47,323 bases of DNA, taken from positions 1-47,323 of the forward strand of contig JAPPND010000092.1 of NCBI GenBank assembly GCA_028818795.1, written 5' to 3'. The position numbers were made by a program, and so were the translations under genes. Below are positions 33,246-41,778 of this stretch, piece after piece. The DNA comes from Gammaproteobacteria bacterium. Lineage in GTDB: Bacteria; Pseudomonadota; Gammaproteobacteria; Pseudomonadales; Azotimanducaceae. The notes under the pieces were generated by a model. The model saw only the letters and a program-made list of their open reading frames with translations, was not told the origin of the DNA and ran no database searches. Within the stretch, counting starts at the first letter, position 1; each line of letters begins with the position of its first letter.

Positions 33246-36200
33246 ACTGCGAGCGCCGCCGTCCTCGGTCCCGATGGACCTCTCGTCAATGCCGGTTCAG
33301 TACCGATCACGCTGTCGGTCGAACACCTCGCCGGCGGCGGTGCCGCATCGCTCCCGGTCTCGGTGCGGACAACCGTTCGCCCGTGGCTCTACTACTGGGA
33401 GTATCGGGAGTCGCCGGAACCGCGGACAGCATCTGCGACGCTGGACTCAAAAGGCACGGTAGAGCTCGACGTTCCGCTACCACGCTTGGAGCGAAAGGGC
33501 CTTGTGGACCTGGAGATGGACTACCCGGACGCCAATGGGCAACGAAAGACCGCGTCGAAACGCATTGAGCTATGGCCGGCGGCGATCGACTTGACCGTGC
33601 AAACAGACGACACCCGTCCCATGGACAGGCGGATCCTCGTGAAGGCGGTCGGGCTCGACGGCACTGCCGCCCCGGGAGTACCGGTCGAAGCGAGCATCCG
33701 CTATCCCCGGTACTACGACGACGTGCGCTTGCCCGGCGGTTTCCGCGGCTACACACGGCATTCCGAGTCGCGACTGATCGCGAACTGTTCGGGCCACACC
33801 GACGCCACTGGGTCGCTCGTCTGCACCGTGCCGCCGCAGGCCCCCGACGTAGTGTTCGTGGAGGCGACGGGGTGGGACGAAAACGGCAATACCACGCGTA
33901 CGGCCGAGACCACGGGATATTGGTCACACGCACCCCGCCGCAAGTGGCTCGAGGTCGATTCGGAAAGGACGTTCGCGGTGGGCGAGACCGTACCCATCTC
34001 CCTGGACCTCCCGTTCGCGGAAGCGACGGTACTGACTACCGTACACCGGGAAGGGGTTCTCGCCGCTTTCGTCGAACACGTCACGCGGCCGCAGGCCGTC
34101 ATCAACGTACCCGTAGGGCGCAACTACGCGCCGAACGTGGAGATCTCCGTGTTGGCCATCCGCCCACGCATCCAGCCCGTCGTTCAGCTCCAGACGCCGC
34201 AGCCCGTGGCGCCGGACCCGCCTCACCCCGAGCGGTTTCAGCAAGACCGGTCGTTTGCGCACTGGAACTTCACGATGTCCACTCCCGACGGACCTGACTA
34301 CCGCCTCGAGACCGTGGATGTGCGCGTGGCCCTGGATACGCACGCCCTGTTCGTGAGCGTCGAGCCCGATCGGGACACCTACCGCACCCGCGACCGGGCC
34401 CGCGTGCGAATCGCCGTCCTGGGACCCGACGGACGCCCGCGCCCCGACGCCGAGGTCGTCCTGGTCGCGGTGGACGAGGGACTGTTGGAGCTTGGGGCCA
34501 ACGAAACCTGGGACATCCTCAATGCCATGATGGGCAAGCGCTATGCCGGACTCGACACGTCGACCAGCATGCAGCGGCTTTACCGAACGTTCGATCTGGG
34601 CCCGGACACTGAGGCCGTGATCGTGACCGGCAACTACCGGCGCGACTCCGGTTTCGATGCGGAACCGGTGGACGACAGCCCCGCGAGGCGCGAGCGCTTC
34701 GACCCGTTGCTGCTCTGGCAAGCCCGCCTGGCGATGGACGAGGAGGGCACCGCCGTGGCCGAGATTCCCTTGAACGACCTCCTGACGTCGTTTCGCATCG
34801 TCGCCGTCGCCACCGCCGAAGAGGACCTGTTCGGCACCGGCGAGGCCACCATTCGGACCACCCAGGATCTCATCGTGCACGCCGGTCTACCCGAGGTGGT
34901 CCGGGATGGAGATGAGTTCGATGCCGTGTTCACCGTCCGCAACGCCTCGGAGACGGCCAGAAGGGTCAACGTCACCGCCCGTGCAGAGGGGCTGCCCAAG
35001 CTGCGCCGGAAACGCTTGAGGTTGCGAGGCGGCCAGGCTCGCGAAGTGTCCTGGCCGGTCGCGGTTCCCGCCGGCATCGACGGCATCGACTGGGAGGTCA
35101 TGGCGAAGGGAGGGCTCGCCGCCGACCGGATGGCCGCCCGGCAGACTGTTCGGCCCGCGGTGCCGGTTCGGGTTCAACAGGCGACGTTGACCCAATTGGC
35201 GGCACCCCGGCAACTGCCGGTCAAAGCGCCGGACAAGGCGCTGTCGGGCCGCGGCGGCATCCGGATCTCGCTGCAGCCAAGCCTGGCCGACAATCTCGGC
35301 ACCGTCCGCGAGGCGATGGCCCGCTACCGCTACAGTTGCGTGGAGCAGGTGGTCTCCGCCGCAGTCGTATTGGACGACGAGGGGCGATGGGCGGCGGCGA
35401 TGCAGTCCGCCCGAGCGTCCTTGGACAGCGACGGCTTGCTGCGGTTCTTCCCCAGTGCGGCACTGCGGGGATCGCCGGTTCTGACGGCCTACGTTCTGAC
35501 CATCGCCGATGCGGCGGGCAAGACCGTTCCGGACGACCTCCGGGAATCCATGGTCGAAGGTCTCGAAGGCCACCTCGCCGGGCATATCGTCCGCGCCAGC
35601 GTATTCCGGGCGGCGGATTCGCAGTTGCGCCGGCTGTCAGTGCTGGCTGCGCTAGCGCGCCACGATGCCCTCGTTCGCCCGATGCTCGAGATGCTGGAAG
35701 TCGACGTCGAAACGCTACCCACCTCCGCGCTCCTGGATTGGATCGACATCCTGGCACGCGTGCTCCCCGCAGATGAACGGTTGACCGTGGCGAAGGACGC
35801 GCTGCGCGTACGCTTGAACCTGCAGGGAACGACCATGGGATTCTCGACCGAGCACCGGGATCGGCTTTGGTGGTTGATGGTCACGCCCGACGGCAACGCC
35901 GCACGCGCCATTCTCGCCGTGCTCGACGATCCGGATTGGCAGGCCGAGGTGCCGCGCATGGTGCGCGGTCTGTTCGGCCGCCAGGTCCGGGGACGCTGGC
36001 AGACCACCGTGGCGAACGCCTGGGGCACCGTGGCGGCAGGCGCCTTCCGGGCGGCCTTCGAAGCCGGACCCGTCACGGGTGCGAGCACCGTACGACTAGG
36101 CGAAGTGCAACAGCAGGCGGTCTGGCCAAACCCCGGGGATGCCGTCGCGCTACCCGAGCCAATCGAACTGCCGTGGTCCGCGGCCCGGACACTGGCGTTG

Positions 36201-36695
36201 GCACACCAAGGCATGGGCAGCCCTTACGGCATCGTCGAATTCCGTGCGGCCGTGCCTTTGACCGAACCCGCCGAACGCGGCTATCGAATCGTCCGGCGCG
36301 TAGACGCCGTGGACCGGAACGACGCCCGCAGATGGTCCCGCGGCGATGTCGCCCAAGTGGTCCTCGAGATCGATGCCGACGCCGACATGACCTGGGTCGT
36401 CGTGGAGGATCCGCTGCCGCCCGGCGCGGTCGTGCTAGGCAGCGGACTTGGGGGGGACTCGTCGATGCTCGGCCGGACCTACGAGCGCGGCGACCGATGG
36501 CCGGTGTTCACCGAGCGCGGTTTCGACAGCTACCGGGCCTACTACCGCTACGTTCCCAAGGGCAGGTTCACGCTGCGCTACAACGTCCGCTACAACACGT
36601 CCGGCGCGTTCCAACTGCCCCCCTCCCGCGTCGAGGCGATGTACGCGCCGGAGATGCATGCGGAACTGCCGGTCAAGCCGGTCACGATTCGCTAG
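33165..36695 (+). CDS. Alpha-2-macroglobulin family protein, 5'-disrupted body
   Basis: A long frame encoding up to 1176 aa of a bacterial alpha-2-macroglobulin, a periplasmic protease trap. From about 33246 on it is family-like: macroglobulin domains, the mid-protein SVEPDRDTYRTRDRARVRIAVLG-type region (33200s excluded), bait-like region, then LLTSFRIVAVATAE, the thioester motif CVEQ with Cys at residue 725 (bases 35337-35339), the helical thioester domain and the C-terminal receptor-like domain ending RVEAMYAPEMHAELP. The first 25 or so residues are out-of-frame text from the true N-terminus, so there is no credible native start. Combined with the fragment at 33047 the gene is about 1,200 codons, several hundred short of the usual 1,500-1,900. 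PbpC, its frequent partner, is not downstream. Confidence 0.8.
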   Translation: MSAKSRCASPKPWSHSASPDVWIRSALTASAAVLGPDGPLVNAGSVPITLSVEHLAGGGAASLPVSVRTTVRPWLYYWEYRESPEPRTASATLDSKGTVELDVPLPRLERKGLVDLEMDYPDANGQRKTASKRIELWPAAIDLTVQTDDTRPMDRRILVKAVGLDGTAAPGVPVEASIRYPRYYDDVRLPGGFRGYTRHSESRLIANCSGHTDATGSLVCTVPPQAPDVVFVEATGWDENGNTTRTAETTGYWSHAPRRKWLEVDSERTFAVGETVPISLDLPFAEATVLTTVHREGVLAAFVEHVTRPQAVINVPVGRNYAPNVEISVLAIRPRIQPVVQLQTPQPVAPDPPHPERFQQDRSFAHWNFTMSTPDGPDYRLETVDVRVALDTHALFVSVEPDRDTYRTRDRARVRIAVLGPDGRPRPDAEVVLVAVDEGLLELGANETWDILNAMMGKRYAGLDTSTSMQRLYRTFDLGPDTEAVIVTGNYRRDSGFDAEPVDDSPARRERFDPLLLWQARLAMDEEGTAVAEIPLNDLLTSFRIVAVATAEEDLFGTGEATIRTTQDLIVHAGLPEVVRDGDEFDAVFTVRNASETARRVNVTARAEGLPKLRRKRLRLRGGQAREVSWPVAVPAGIDGIDWEVMAKGGLAADRMAARQTVRPAVPVRVQQATLTQLAAPRQLPVKAPDKALSGRGGIRISLQPSLADNLGTVREAMARYRYSCVEQVVSAAVVLDDEGRWAAAMQSARASLDSDGLLRFFPSAALRGSPVLTAYVLTIADAAGKTVPDDLRESMVEGLEGHLAGHIVRASVFRAADSQLRRLSVLAALARHDALVRPMLEMLEVDVETLPTSALLDWIDILARVLPADERLTVAKDALRVRLNLQGTTMGFSTEHRDRLWWLMVTPDGNAARAILAVLDDPDWQAEVPRMVRGLFGRQVRGRWQTTVANAWGTVAAGAFRAAFEAGPVTGASTVRLGEVQQQAVWPNPGDAVALPEPIELPWSAARTLALAHQGMGSPYGIVEFRAAVPLTEPAERGYRIVRRVDAVDRNDARRWSRGDVAQVVLEIDADADMTWVVVEDPLPPGAVVLGSGLGGDSSMLGRTYERGDRWPVFTERGFDSYRAYYRYVPKGRFTLRYNVRYNTSGAFQLPPSRVEAMYAPEMHAELPVKPVTIR

Positions 36696-36698
36696 CGG

Positions 36699-37454
36699 TC
36701 AAGCGGCGTGGCGGCCATCGCGCCCGGTCACCGTCTTGGCGGCGACCCAGACGTGGACTTCCTCGACGCCCGCGGAACGCAAGATCTCGCTCGCAGCCCT
36801 CACCGTGGCGCCGGTCGTCGTCACGTCGTCTACAAGCGCAACGCGTTTCGGCATATCTTCGACCGTCCTTGCGCAAACGCGTTCCCGTAGCCTTCGGCGG
36901 ACGTCGAACGCGCCACGCACATTGCGCAAGCGCGCGCTGCGCGGCAGCGTGCGCTGAGGCGGGGCATGGCGCGTTCGGACCAGTCTGCCCTTGAGAACCG
37001 GTCGATCGACTTCACGACAGATCACCGCCGCCAGCAGCTCCGCCTGGTTGTAGCCCCGTTGGCGGCGCCGGCGACGCGACAAGGGCATGGCGATCAATGC
37101 CTCCGGCAGAACATCGCGGCGATAGCGCGCCTGTATCGCCGGCGCCAAGATGCCGCCGAGGATGCGGGCTTCGCGCAGCCCGTTGCCGGACTTCAGCCCC
37201 TCGACCACCCGGCTGAGCGGCGGCGAGTAGGTGAAGGGGGCCACCGTCACCGCCCAGGGCGGCGGGGCCACGATGCAGGATCCGCAGATCTCTCCGGCCG
37301 TCGATCCCGGCGGTGAGGGCTCGGCGCACACGGGACAGGCTCGTTCGTTGCGTTCCAGCGCTGCCTCGCACTCCCGGCAGAGGTCCACGTCGCGTCGGGA
37401 CCGGCGCCGGCATAGCAGGCAGATGCCTGGAAAGACCGCGCCGATGACGTTCAC
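36699..37454 (-). CDS. comF: ComF family phosphoribosyltransferase-like protein
   Basis: A 251-aa ComF/GntX-type protein from GTG 37454, overlapping the envC stop by 4 bases. Two Cys pairs near the start (CLLC, CREC, then CPVC and CGSC) form a zinc-finger region. The type I phosphoribosyltransferase motif VALVDDVTTTGATV lies near the end, and RRQRGYNQAELLA in the middle is typical. ComF proteins are linked to DNA uptake in transformable bacteria, and to replication-restart and stress roles elsewhere. Confidence 0.92.
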   Translation of the reverse strand: MNVIGAVFPGICLLCRRRSRRDVDLCRECEAALERNERACPVCAEPSPPGSTAGEICGSCIVAPPPWAVTVAPFTYSPPLSRVVEGLKSGNGLREARILGGILAPAIQARYRRDVLPEALIAMPLSRRRRRQRGYNQAELLAAVICREVDRPVLKGRLVRTRHAPPQRTLPRSARLRNVRGAFDVRRRLRERVCARTVEDMPKRVALVDDVTTTGATVRAASEILRSAGVEEVHVWVAAKTVTGRDGRHAA

Positions 37455-38632
37455 CGGGCCGTCCGCTTCCGCGAGTCGGTTCGAAGCCAAGCCAGCGGGT
37501 CCTTTGGCACTTCGTTGTGCCGCATCTCGAAATACAGGCCGACCTCCGTTTCGCCGCCGCTCTGGCCCACCGTTGCGATGACCTCGTCCAGCTCGACCGG
37601 ATCGCCGCGACGCTTGTAGATGGCGTCGACGGAACCGTAGAGCGACATCCAGCCGTCGCCGTGGTCGACGATCGCCAACATTCCGAAGCCGCGCAGCCAA
37701 TCCGAAAAAACGACGACCCCGGGAGCGACGGCCCGTACTTCGCTCCCCGGCGGCGCTTCGAACATCACGCCCTGCCAACGCAGTCGCCCCCCTGCGCGGG
37801 GTTCGCCGAACCGTCGAACGAGCCGCCCCTGCACTGGCCAGGTCAAGCCGCCGTCTCGGGCGGCAACGTCGAGCCCGCCTTGCGACGGACGGTGTGCACG
37901 AGCGAGTTCCGCGATCAACGATTCGAGGCGCTTGCGGTCGCGGGTCAATCGATCCCGCTCTTGCGTTCTCCTGGCCAGTTCCGAGTTCAGGTTGCTGATG
38001 ATGCTCTGGCGGGCGTTGCGATCACTGATCAACCGAGCCCGGTCGGCGCTCACCGACTTGCGGGAGGTTTCCAGCGAGACCCGTTGCCGATCCTGTTCGC
38101 GTTGGTTCCGCTCGAGTTCCTCGAGCGTCTGACGCAACTCGTCCACCTGCGCGGCGCGAGCCTTCGCGAAGGCGGCGTGATAGCGCACCATCTTCTCGAG
38201 CGTGCGCGGTTCCTCCAGGTTGAGCAACGCCTGCAACGGATCGCGTTCCTTGAAACGCCATGCGTCGCGCAGATGATCCGCGACCCTCCCCGCCTGTCGA
38301 CGACGGACCTGTTCCAGTCGGTCCCGTTCGATGCCAAGGTTCTCAAGTCCGGCACGGCCCTCTTCGATTTGCTTGTCCAGTTCGCGGATTCGCGCCTTGG
38401 CAGCCGCGACGCGACGATCTGCGGCGGCGACCTCGCGCTGACCCTTAGCGATGCGTTCACCGGCTTCGTCGAGCCACGCGTCGAGCGAATTCAAACGCGC
38501 GAGCAACTCCTCTAGGTCGCGCTGTGCGTTGTCGGCCGCGTGGGTGACACCCACGCCGAGAACCATCAGACCTGCGAACGCAACGTCGCGCAAGATCGAC
38601 CCATCGACAGCCCCGACCACGCTTCGCCCCAT
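37451..38632 (-). CDS. envC: Murein hydrolase activator EnvC-like protein
   Basis: A periplasmic protein of about 393 aa from ATG 38632, placed just after the gpmI stop with a GGTGAG site; a start at 38674 would overlap gpmI. A hydrophobic export signal is followed by a long coiled coil (about residues 35-250, heptads of Leu, Arg and Glu) and a C-terminal LytM domain (LTWPVQGRLVRRFGEPR, VVVFSDWLRGFGMLAIVDHG, LYFEMRHNEVPKDPLAWL). The LytM domain lacks the first zinc His, as in EnvC, which activates amidases at the division site rather than cutting peptidoglycan. The gpmI-envC order is the gammaproteobacterial norm. Confidence 0.92.
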   Translation of the reverse strand: MGRSVVGAVDGSILRDVAFAGLMVLGVGVTHAADNAQRDLEELLARLNSLDAWLDEAGERIAKGQREVAAADRRVAAAKARIRELDKQIEEGRAGLENLGIERDRLEQVRRRQAGRVADHLRDAWRFKERDPLQALLNLEEPRTLEKMVRYHAAFAKARAAQVDELRQTLEELERNQREQDRQRVSLETSRKSVSADRARLISDRNARQSIISNLNSELARRTQERDRLTRDRKRLESLIAELARAHRPSQGGLDVAARDGGLTWPVQGRLVRRFGEPRAGGRLRWQGVMFEAPPGSEVRAVAPGVVVFSDWLRGFGMLAIVDHGDGWMSLYGSVDAIYKRRGDPVELDEVIATVGQSGGETEVGLYFEMRHNEVPKDPLAWLRTDSRKRTAR

Positions 38633-38633
38633 C

Positions 38634-40190
38634 TCACCGAACCGCGGCGACCGCGCTGTGGACCTTGGCGTCAACCAAGGACCGCCCCGTCATTGCCGCC
38701 GGGCGCCGCTTTCCCATGAGCTCGAGCAAAGTGGGCGCGACATCCGCAAGCGTGCCCCCGTCGACGAAGCACACGGCACGCGGACCGGCGTAGACGAGCG
38801 GTACCGGCCCCGAGGTGTGCGCGGTGTGGGGCTGGTCCGTCTCCCGATCAAGCAGCCGCTCGACGTTGCCGTGGTCGGCGGTGACGAGACATTGAGAGGC
38901 CGTTCGGTGAATCGCTTCGAGGATTCTCGCCAGGCACTCGTCGATCGTCTCGACGGCGGCTACCGCCGCCTCGAAGACGCCCGTGTGCCCGACCATGTCG
39001 CCGTTGGCGAAGTTGCAGACTATGGCATCGTAGCGCCCGCTGTCGATGGCATCCACCAACCGGTCGGTGACCGCCCCGGCGCTCATCGCGGGTGCCAGGT
39101 CGTAGGTTGCCACCTTCGGCGAGGGAACGAGTATCCGGTCCTCGCCCGGGAAGGGCTGCTCCCGACCGCCGGAGAAGAAGTAGGTCACATGGGCGTACTT
39201 TTCGGTCTCGGCAATGCGCAACTGGGACAAGCCGGCCGCGGCCCAACACTCGCCGACGGTGTCCGTCAAATCCTCGGGCGCGAACGCGACGGGCAGTTCG
39301 ATGTCGTCCGCATAGCGCGTTAGCGTCGCGAAAAAGGCGAACGCCGGTCTTGCCGGGCGCACGAATTCGTCGAAGTCGTGGGCCGTCAAAGCGCGGACCA
39401 GTTGCCTGGCGCGGTCGGCGCGGAAGTTCATGAACATCCCCACATCCCCGTCCTCGATACGCAATGGCAGCGCGTCGGCGGCGCGAATCGCGGTGGGTTG
39501 CACGAACTCGTCGGTTTCGCCCCGGGCGTAGGCCGCCTCCAGGGCTTGGGTGGCCGTCGCGAAACGATGGGGCGCATCGCCCAATGCGACGAGCCTGTAG
39601 GCACGTTCGGTGCGGTCCCAACGCGCATCCCGATCCATGCCGAAGTAGCGTCCCGTGATCGACGCCAAGATGCCGGGGAAGCGTTCCTCGAAGCCCGCGA
39701 GCGTCGTCATCGCACTCTTCGGTGGCACGTCGCGACCGTCTAGAAACCCGTGCAGACGCACGCTCGCGCCTCGCTCGATCGCCAACTCGGCCAACGTGGC
39801 GATCTGATCCTCGTGGCTGTGCACGCCGCCCGGCGACAACAGGCCGAATACGTGCAGCGTGCTGCCGTGCGCCACACTCGCCGCAATCGCGCCGCTGACA
39901 ACCGGATTGTCGGCGAACGATCCATCCGCGATGGCGCGGTCGATGCGCGTCAGGTCCTGGTAGACGGTTCGGCCCGCCCCGAGGTTCATGTGACCGACTT
40001 CCGAGTTGCCCATCTGGCCGTCCGGCAGACCCACCGAAGATCCCGATGCGGACAGCGTCGTTCTCGGCGCGCTCTCCCAGAGCCGGTCCCAAGTCGGCGT
40101 GCGGGCCCGATGGATGGCGTCGTCGTCGCCGCCGGTGCTCACCCCCCAGCCATCGAGCACGACCAGGAGGGTGGTTGGTGGGTTGGACAT
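38634..40190 (-). CDS. gpmI: 2,3-bisphosphoglycerate-independent phosphoglycerate mutase
   Basis: A 518-aa glycolytic enzyme that interconverts 3- and 2-phosphoglycerate using a phosphoserine intermediate and Mn. The catalytic Ser63 lies in MGNSEVGHMNLGAGR. Metal-binding motifs LVVLDGWG at the start, and CNFANGDMVGHTG and TADHGNVE near the end, are intact, as is KYAHVTYFFSGG. ATG 40190 is the start. Full length for the family, single copy here, followed directly by envC. Confidence 0.96.
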   Translation of the reverse strand: MSNPPTTLLVVLDGWGVSTGGDDDAIHRARTPTWDRLWESAPRTTLSASGSSVGLPDGQMGNSEVGHMNLGAGRTVYQDLTRIDRAIADGSFADNPVVSGAIAASVAHGSTLHVFGLLSPGGVHSHEDQIATLAELAIERGASVRLHGFLDGRDVPPKSAMTTLAGFEERFPGILASITGRYFGMDRDARWDRTERAYRLVALGDAPHRFATATQALEAAYARGETDEFVQPTAIRAADALPLRIEDGDVGMFMNFRADRARQLVRALTAHDFDEFVRPARPAFAFFATLTRYADDIELPVAFAPEDLTDTVGECWAAAGLSQLRIAETEKYAHVTYFFSGGREQPFPGEDRILVPSPKVATYDLAPAMSAGAVTDRLVDAIDSGRYDAIVCNFANGDMVGHTGVFEAAVAAVETIDECLARILEAIHRTASQCLVTADHGNVERLLDRETDQPHTAHTSGPVPLVYAGPRAVCFVDGGTLADVAPTLLELMGKRRPAAMTGRSLVDAKVHSAVAAVR

Positions 40191-40374
40191 GCTGCCATCC
40201 TTGAATAGGCGATCCCTGCGCTGCGCGCCAATCCCCTAAAGTGTGTCGGATTTGGCGCGCCAGCGCCATTCCAACACAGTCTTGGGGCGGCTTGGGCTGG
40301 GGCGAAACGCGCCGCCCGGAGGGAGGCGGGTTTCGTGGCGCTAGCCGACGATGACCGGCGCATGAACAAACACG

Positions 40375-40412
40375 GTCCGCGCGAGTGAGCGCGGACTCGG
40401 AGCGTTTATAAT
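40375..40412 (+). promoter_or_regulatory. Rhodanese-secB promoter, leaderless, with palindrome
   Basis: A perfect TATAAT at 40407-40412 lies 9 bases before ATG 40422, so transcription should begin within about 3 bases of the start codon, and no ribosome site is present. A perfect inverted repeat, GTCCGCGC (40375-40382), gagtga, GCGCGGAC (40389-40396), covers the -35 position, where no good -35 hexamer exists. That suggests operator or activator control. Confidence 0.55.
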
Positions 40413-40421
40413 CCCTCGCCC

Positions 40422-40838
40422 ATGGACCAACTGTTCGAATTCATCGTCAATCGCTGGTACTTGGTGGGCGGCTTCCTCATCGTCCTCATCCTTTTTGTGC
40501 GCAACGAAGTGGCCCGGGGCGGTCGTTCCGTCACGCCCCAGGAACTGGTCAACCTGGTCAACCGGGACCGCGCCGTCGTGATCGATGTCCGAGACGCCAA
40601 CGAGTATTCCAAAGGCCACATCGTCGATGCGGTGAACGTCCCCCACACGTCCCTGTCAACGCGGCTCTCCGAACTGGAGAAGTTCAAGTCAAGACCCATC
40701 GTGGTGGCCTGCAAGATGGGCCAGCACGCCGGTGCGGCCGGGACAACCCTACGCAAGGCCGGCTTCGAGAACGTCTCCCGCTTGAAGGGCGGGGTCACAG
40801 AGTGGCTTAACCAGAACCTACCAACGGTCAAAGGCTAA
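40422..40838 (+). CDS. Membrane-anchored rhodanese-like protein (YibN-type)
   Basis: A 138-aa protein with one N-terminal membrane anchor (WYLVGGFLIVLILFV) and a single rhodanese domain: VIDVRDANEYSKGHIVDAVN, the active-site loop ACKMGQHA with its catalytic Cys, and RLKGGVTEWL at the end. It resembles E. coli YibN, whose gene also sits before secB. It may act as a sulfurtransferase or help Sec-dependent insertion. The stop shares a base with the secB start. Confidence 0.93.
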   Translation: MDQLFEFIVNRWYLVGGFLIVLILFVRNEVARGGRSVTPQELVNLVNRDRAVVIDVRDANEYSKGHIVDAVNVPHTSLSTRLSELEKFKSRPIVVACKMGQHAGAAGTTLRKAGFENVSRLKGGVTEWLNQNLPTVKG

Positions 40839-41311
40839 TGGCTGAAGAGCAATCCGGTCCCCATCTCGCCATCGAGCGCATCTACCTGCGCGACGCATCC
40901 TTCGAGTCGCCGAGGGCGCCCGGCGTGTTCGACTCAACGTGGACGCCGCAGGTGCAGGTCGACATCAACAGCCGGAGCACCCGCCTCGACGATGTGCGCC
41001 ACGAAGTCGTGCTGACCCTGACGCTGAAGGCGCTGATCGAGGACGAGGTGGCGATGATCGTCGAGCTTCAACAGGCCGGGGTGTTCAGACTCGAAGGCAT
41101 GGACGACAACATCCGCCAGCAGGCCCTCGCCGTGGCTTGCCCGAACGTGCTCTTCCCCTACGCACGCGAAGCAGTGGACGGGCTGGTCACGAAGGGCGCA
41201 TTCCCGCCCTTCATGCTGGCACCGATCAGCTTCGAGGCGCTCTATGCGGAGGCGAAACGACGCCAGACCGCGCAGCAACCCGTCCGGGACGGCGACGGAG
41301 TCATCAACTGA
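40838..41311 (+). CDS. secB: Protein-export chaperone SecB
   Basis: A 157-aa tetrameric chaperone that keeps preproteins unfolded and hands them to SecA. The start region (LAIERIYLRDASFESPRAP) and the mid strands (WTPQVQVDINSRS) are the most conserved SecB parts, followed by AGVFRLEGM, CPNVLFPYAREAVDGLVTKG and FPPFMLAPISFEALYA. ATG 40838 overlaps the rhodanese stop. The 3' end overlaps the convergent trmL gene by 8 bases. SecB is confined mostly to proteobacteria, which supports the taxonomic call. Confidence 0.96.
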   Translation: MAEEQSGPHLAIERIYLRDASFESPRAPGVFDSTWTPQVQVDINSRSTRLDDVRHEVVLTLTLKALIEDEVAMIVELQQAGVFRLEGMDDNIRQQALAVACPNVLFPYAREAVDGLVTKGAFPPFMLAPISFEALYAEAKRRQTAQQPVRDGDGVIN

Positions 41312-41771
41312 AGTCCAGCTGACGCCAGGCCTCGTAGAGCGCGATCGACACGGCGTTGCCGAGGTTCAAGCTCGGCGCGCGCGCATCCGGGTGCCGGTGC
41401 ATCGGTATGCGCAGGCGGCGATCGACGGGCAACGCATGGAGGATCGCATCCGGCAGACCGCGGGTCTCCGGGCCGAACAGCAGCACGTCGTCGGCGCGGT
41501 AGGAGACGGTGTCGTAGCGTCGCGTCCCGCGGGTCGAGAAAGCCAACAGTCGTCGCTGGCCGACCGCTGCCTGGAAGCTCGGAAAGTCCGGGTACACGGT
41601 CGTCGTAGCCAAGGCGCGGTAGTCCAACCCCGCCCGGCGAAGCCGGACGTCCGTCAACTCGAATCCCAAGGGTTCGATCAAGGCAAGGCAGGCACCCGTA
41701 TTCGCCGCCAGACGAATGATGTTGCCGGTGTTCGGCGGAATCTCCGGCTCGAACAGGGCGATGGTGAGCAT
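41304..41771 (-). CDS. trmL: tRNA (cytidine/uridine-2'-O-)-methyltransferase TrmL
   Basis: A 155-aa SPOUT-class methyltransferase that methylates the wobble 2'-OH of tRNA-Leu using SAM. Family motifs are FEPEIPPNTGNIIRLAANTG at the start, LFGPETRGLP in the middle and the knot-forming RIPMHRHPDARAPSLNLGNAV near the end. Full length for TrmL/YibK. It is eight bases from the ntrC stop on the same strand and convergent with secB. Confidence 0.95.
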   Translation of the reverse strand: MLTIALFEPEIPPNTGNIIRLAANTGACLALIEPLGFELTDVRLRRAGLDYRALATTTVYPDFPSFQAAVGQRRLLAFSTRGTRRYDTVSYRADDVLLFGPETRGLPDAILHALPVDRRLRIPMHRHPDARAPSLNLGNAVSIALYEAWRQLDFS

Positions 41772-41778
41772 CTCTCGA

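Noticed and set aside
35867-36994. 375-aa plus-strand frame at the 3' end of the macroglobulin gene
   Set aside because: Out of frame with the macroglobulin body, Arg-rich, no motif; a shadow.
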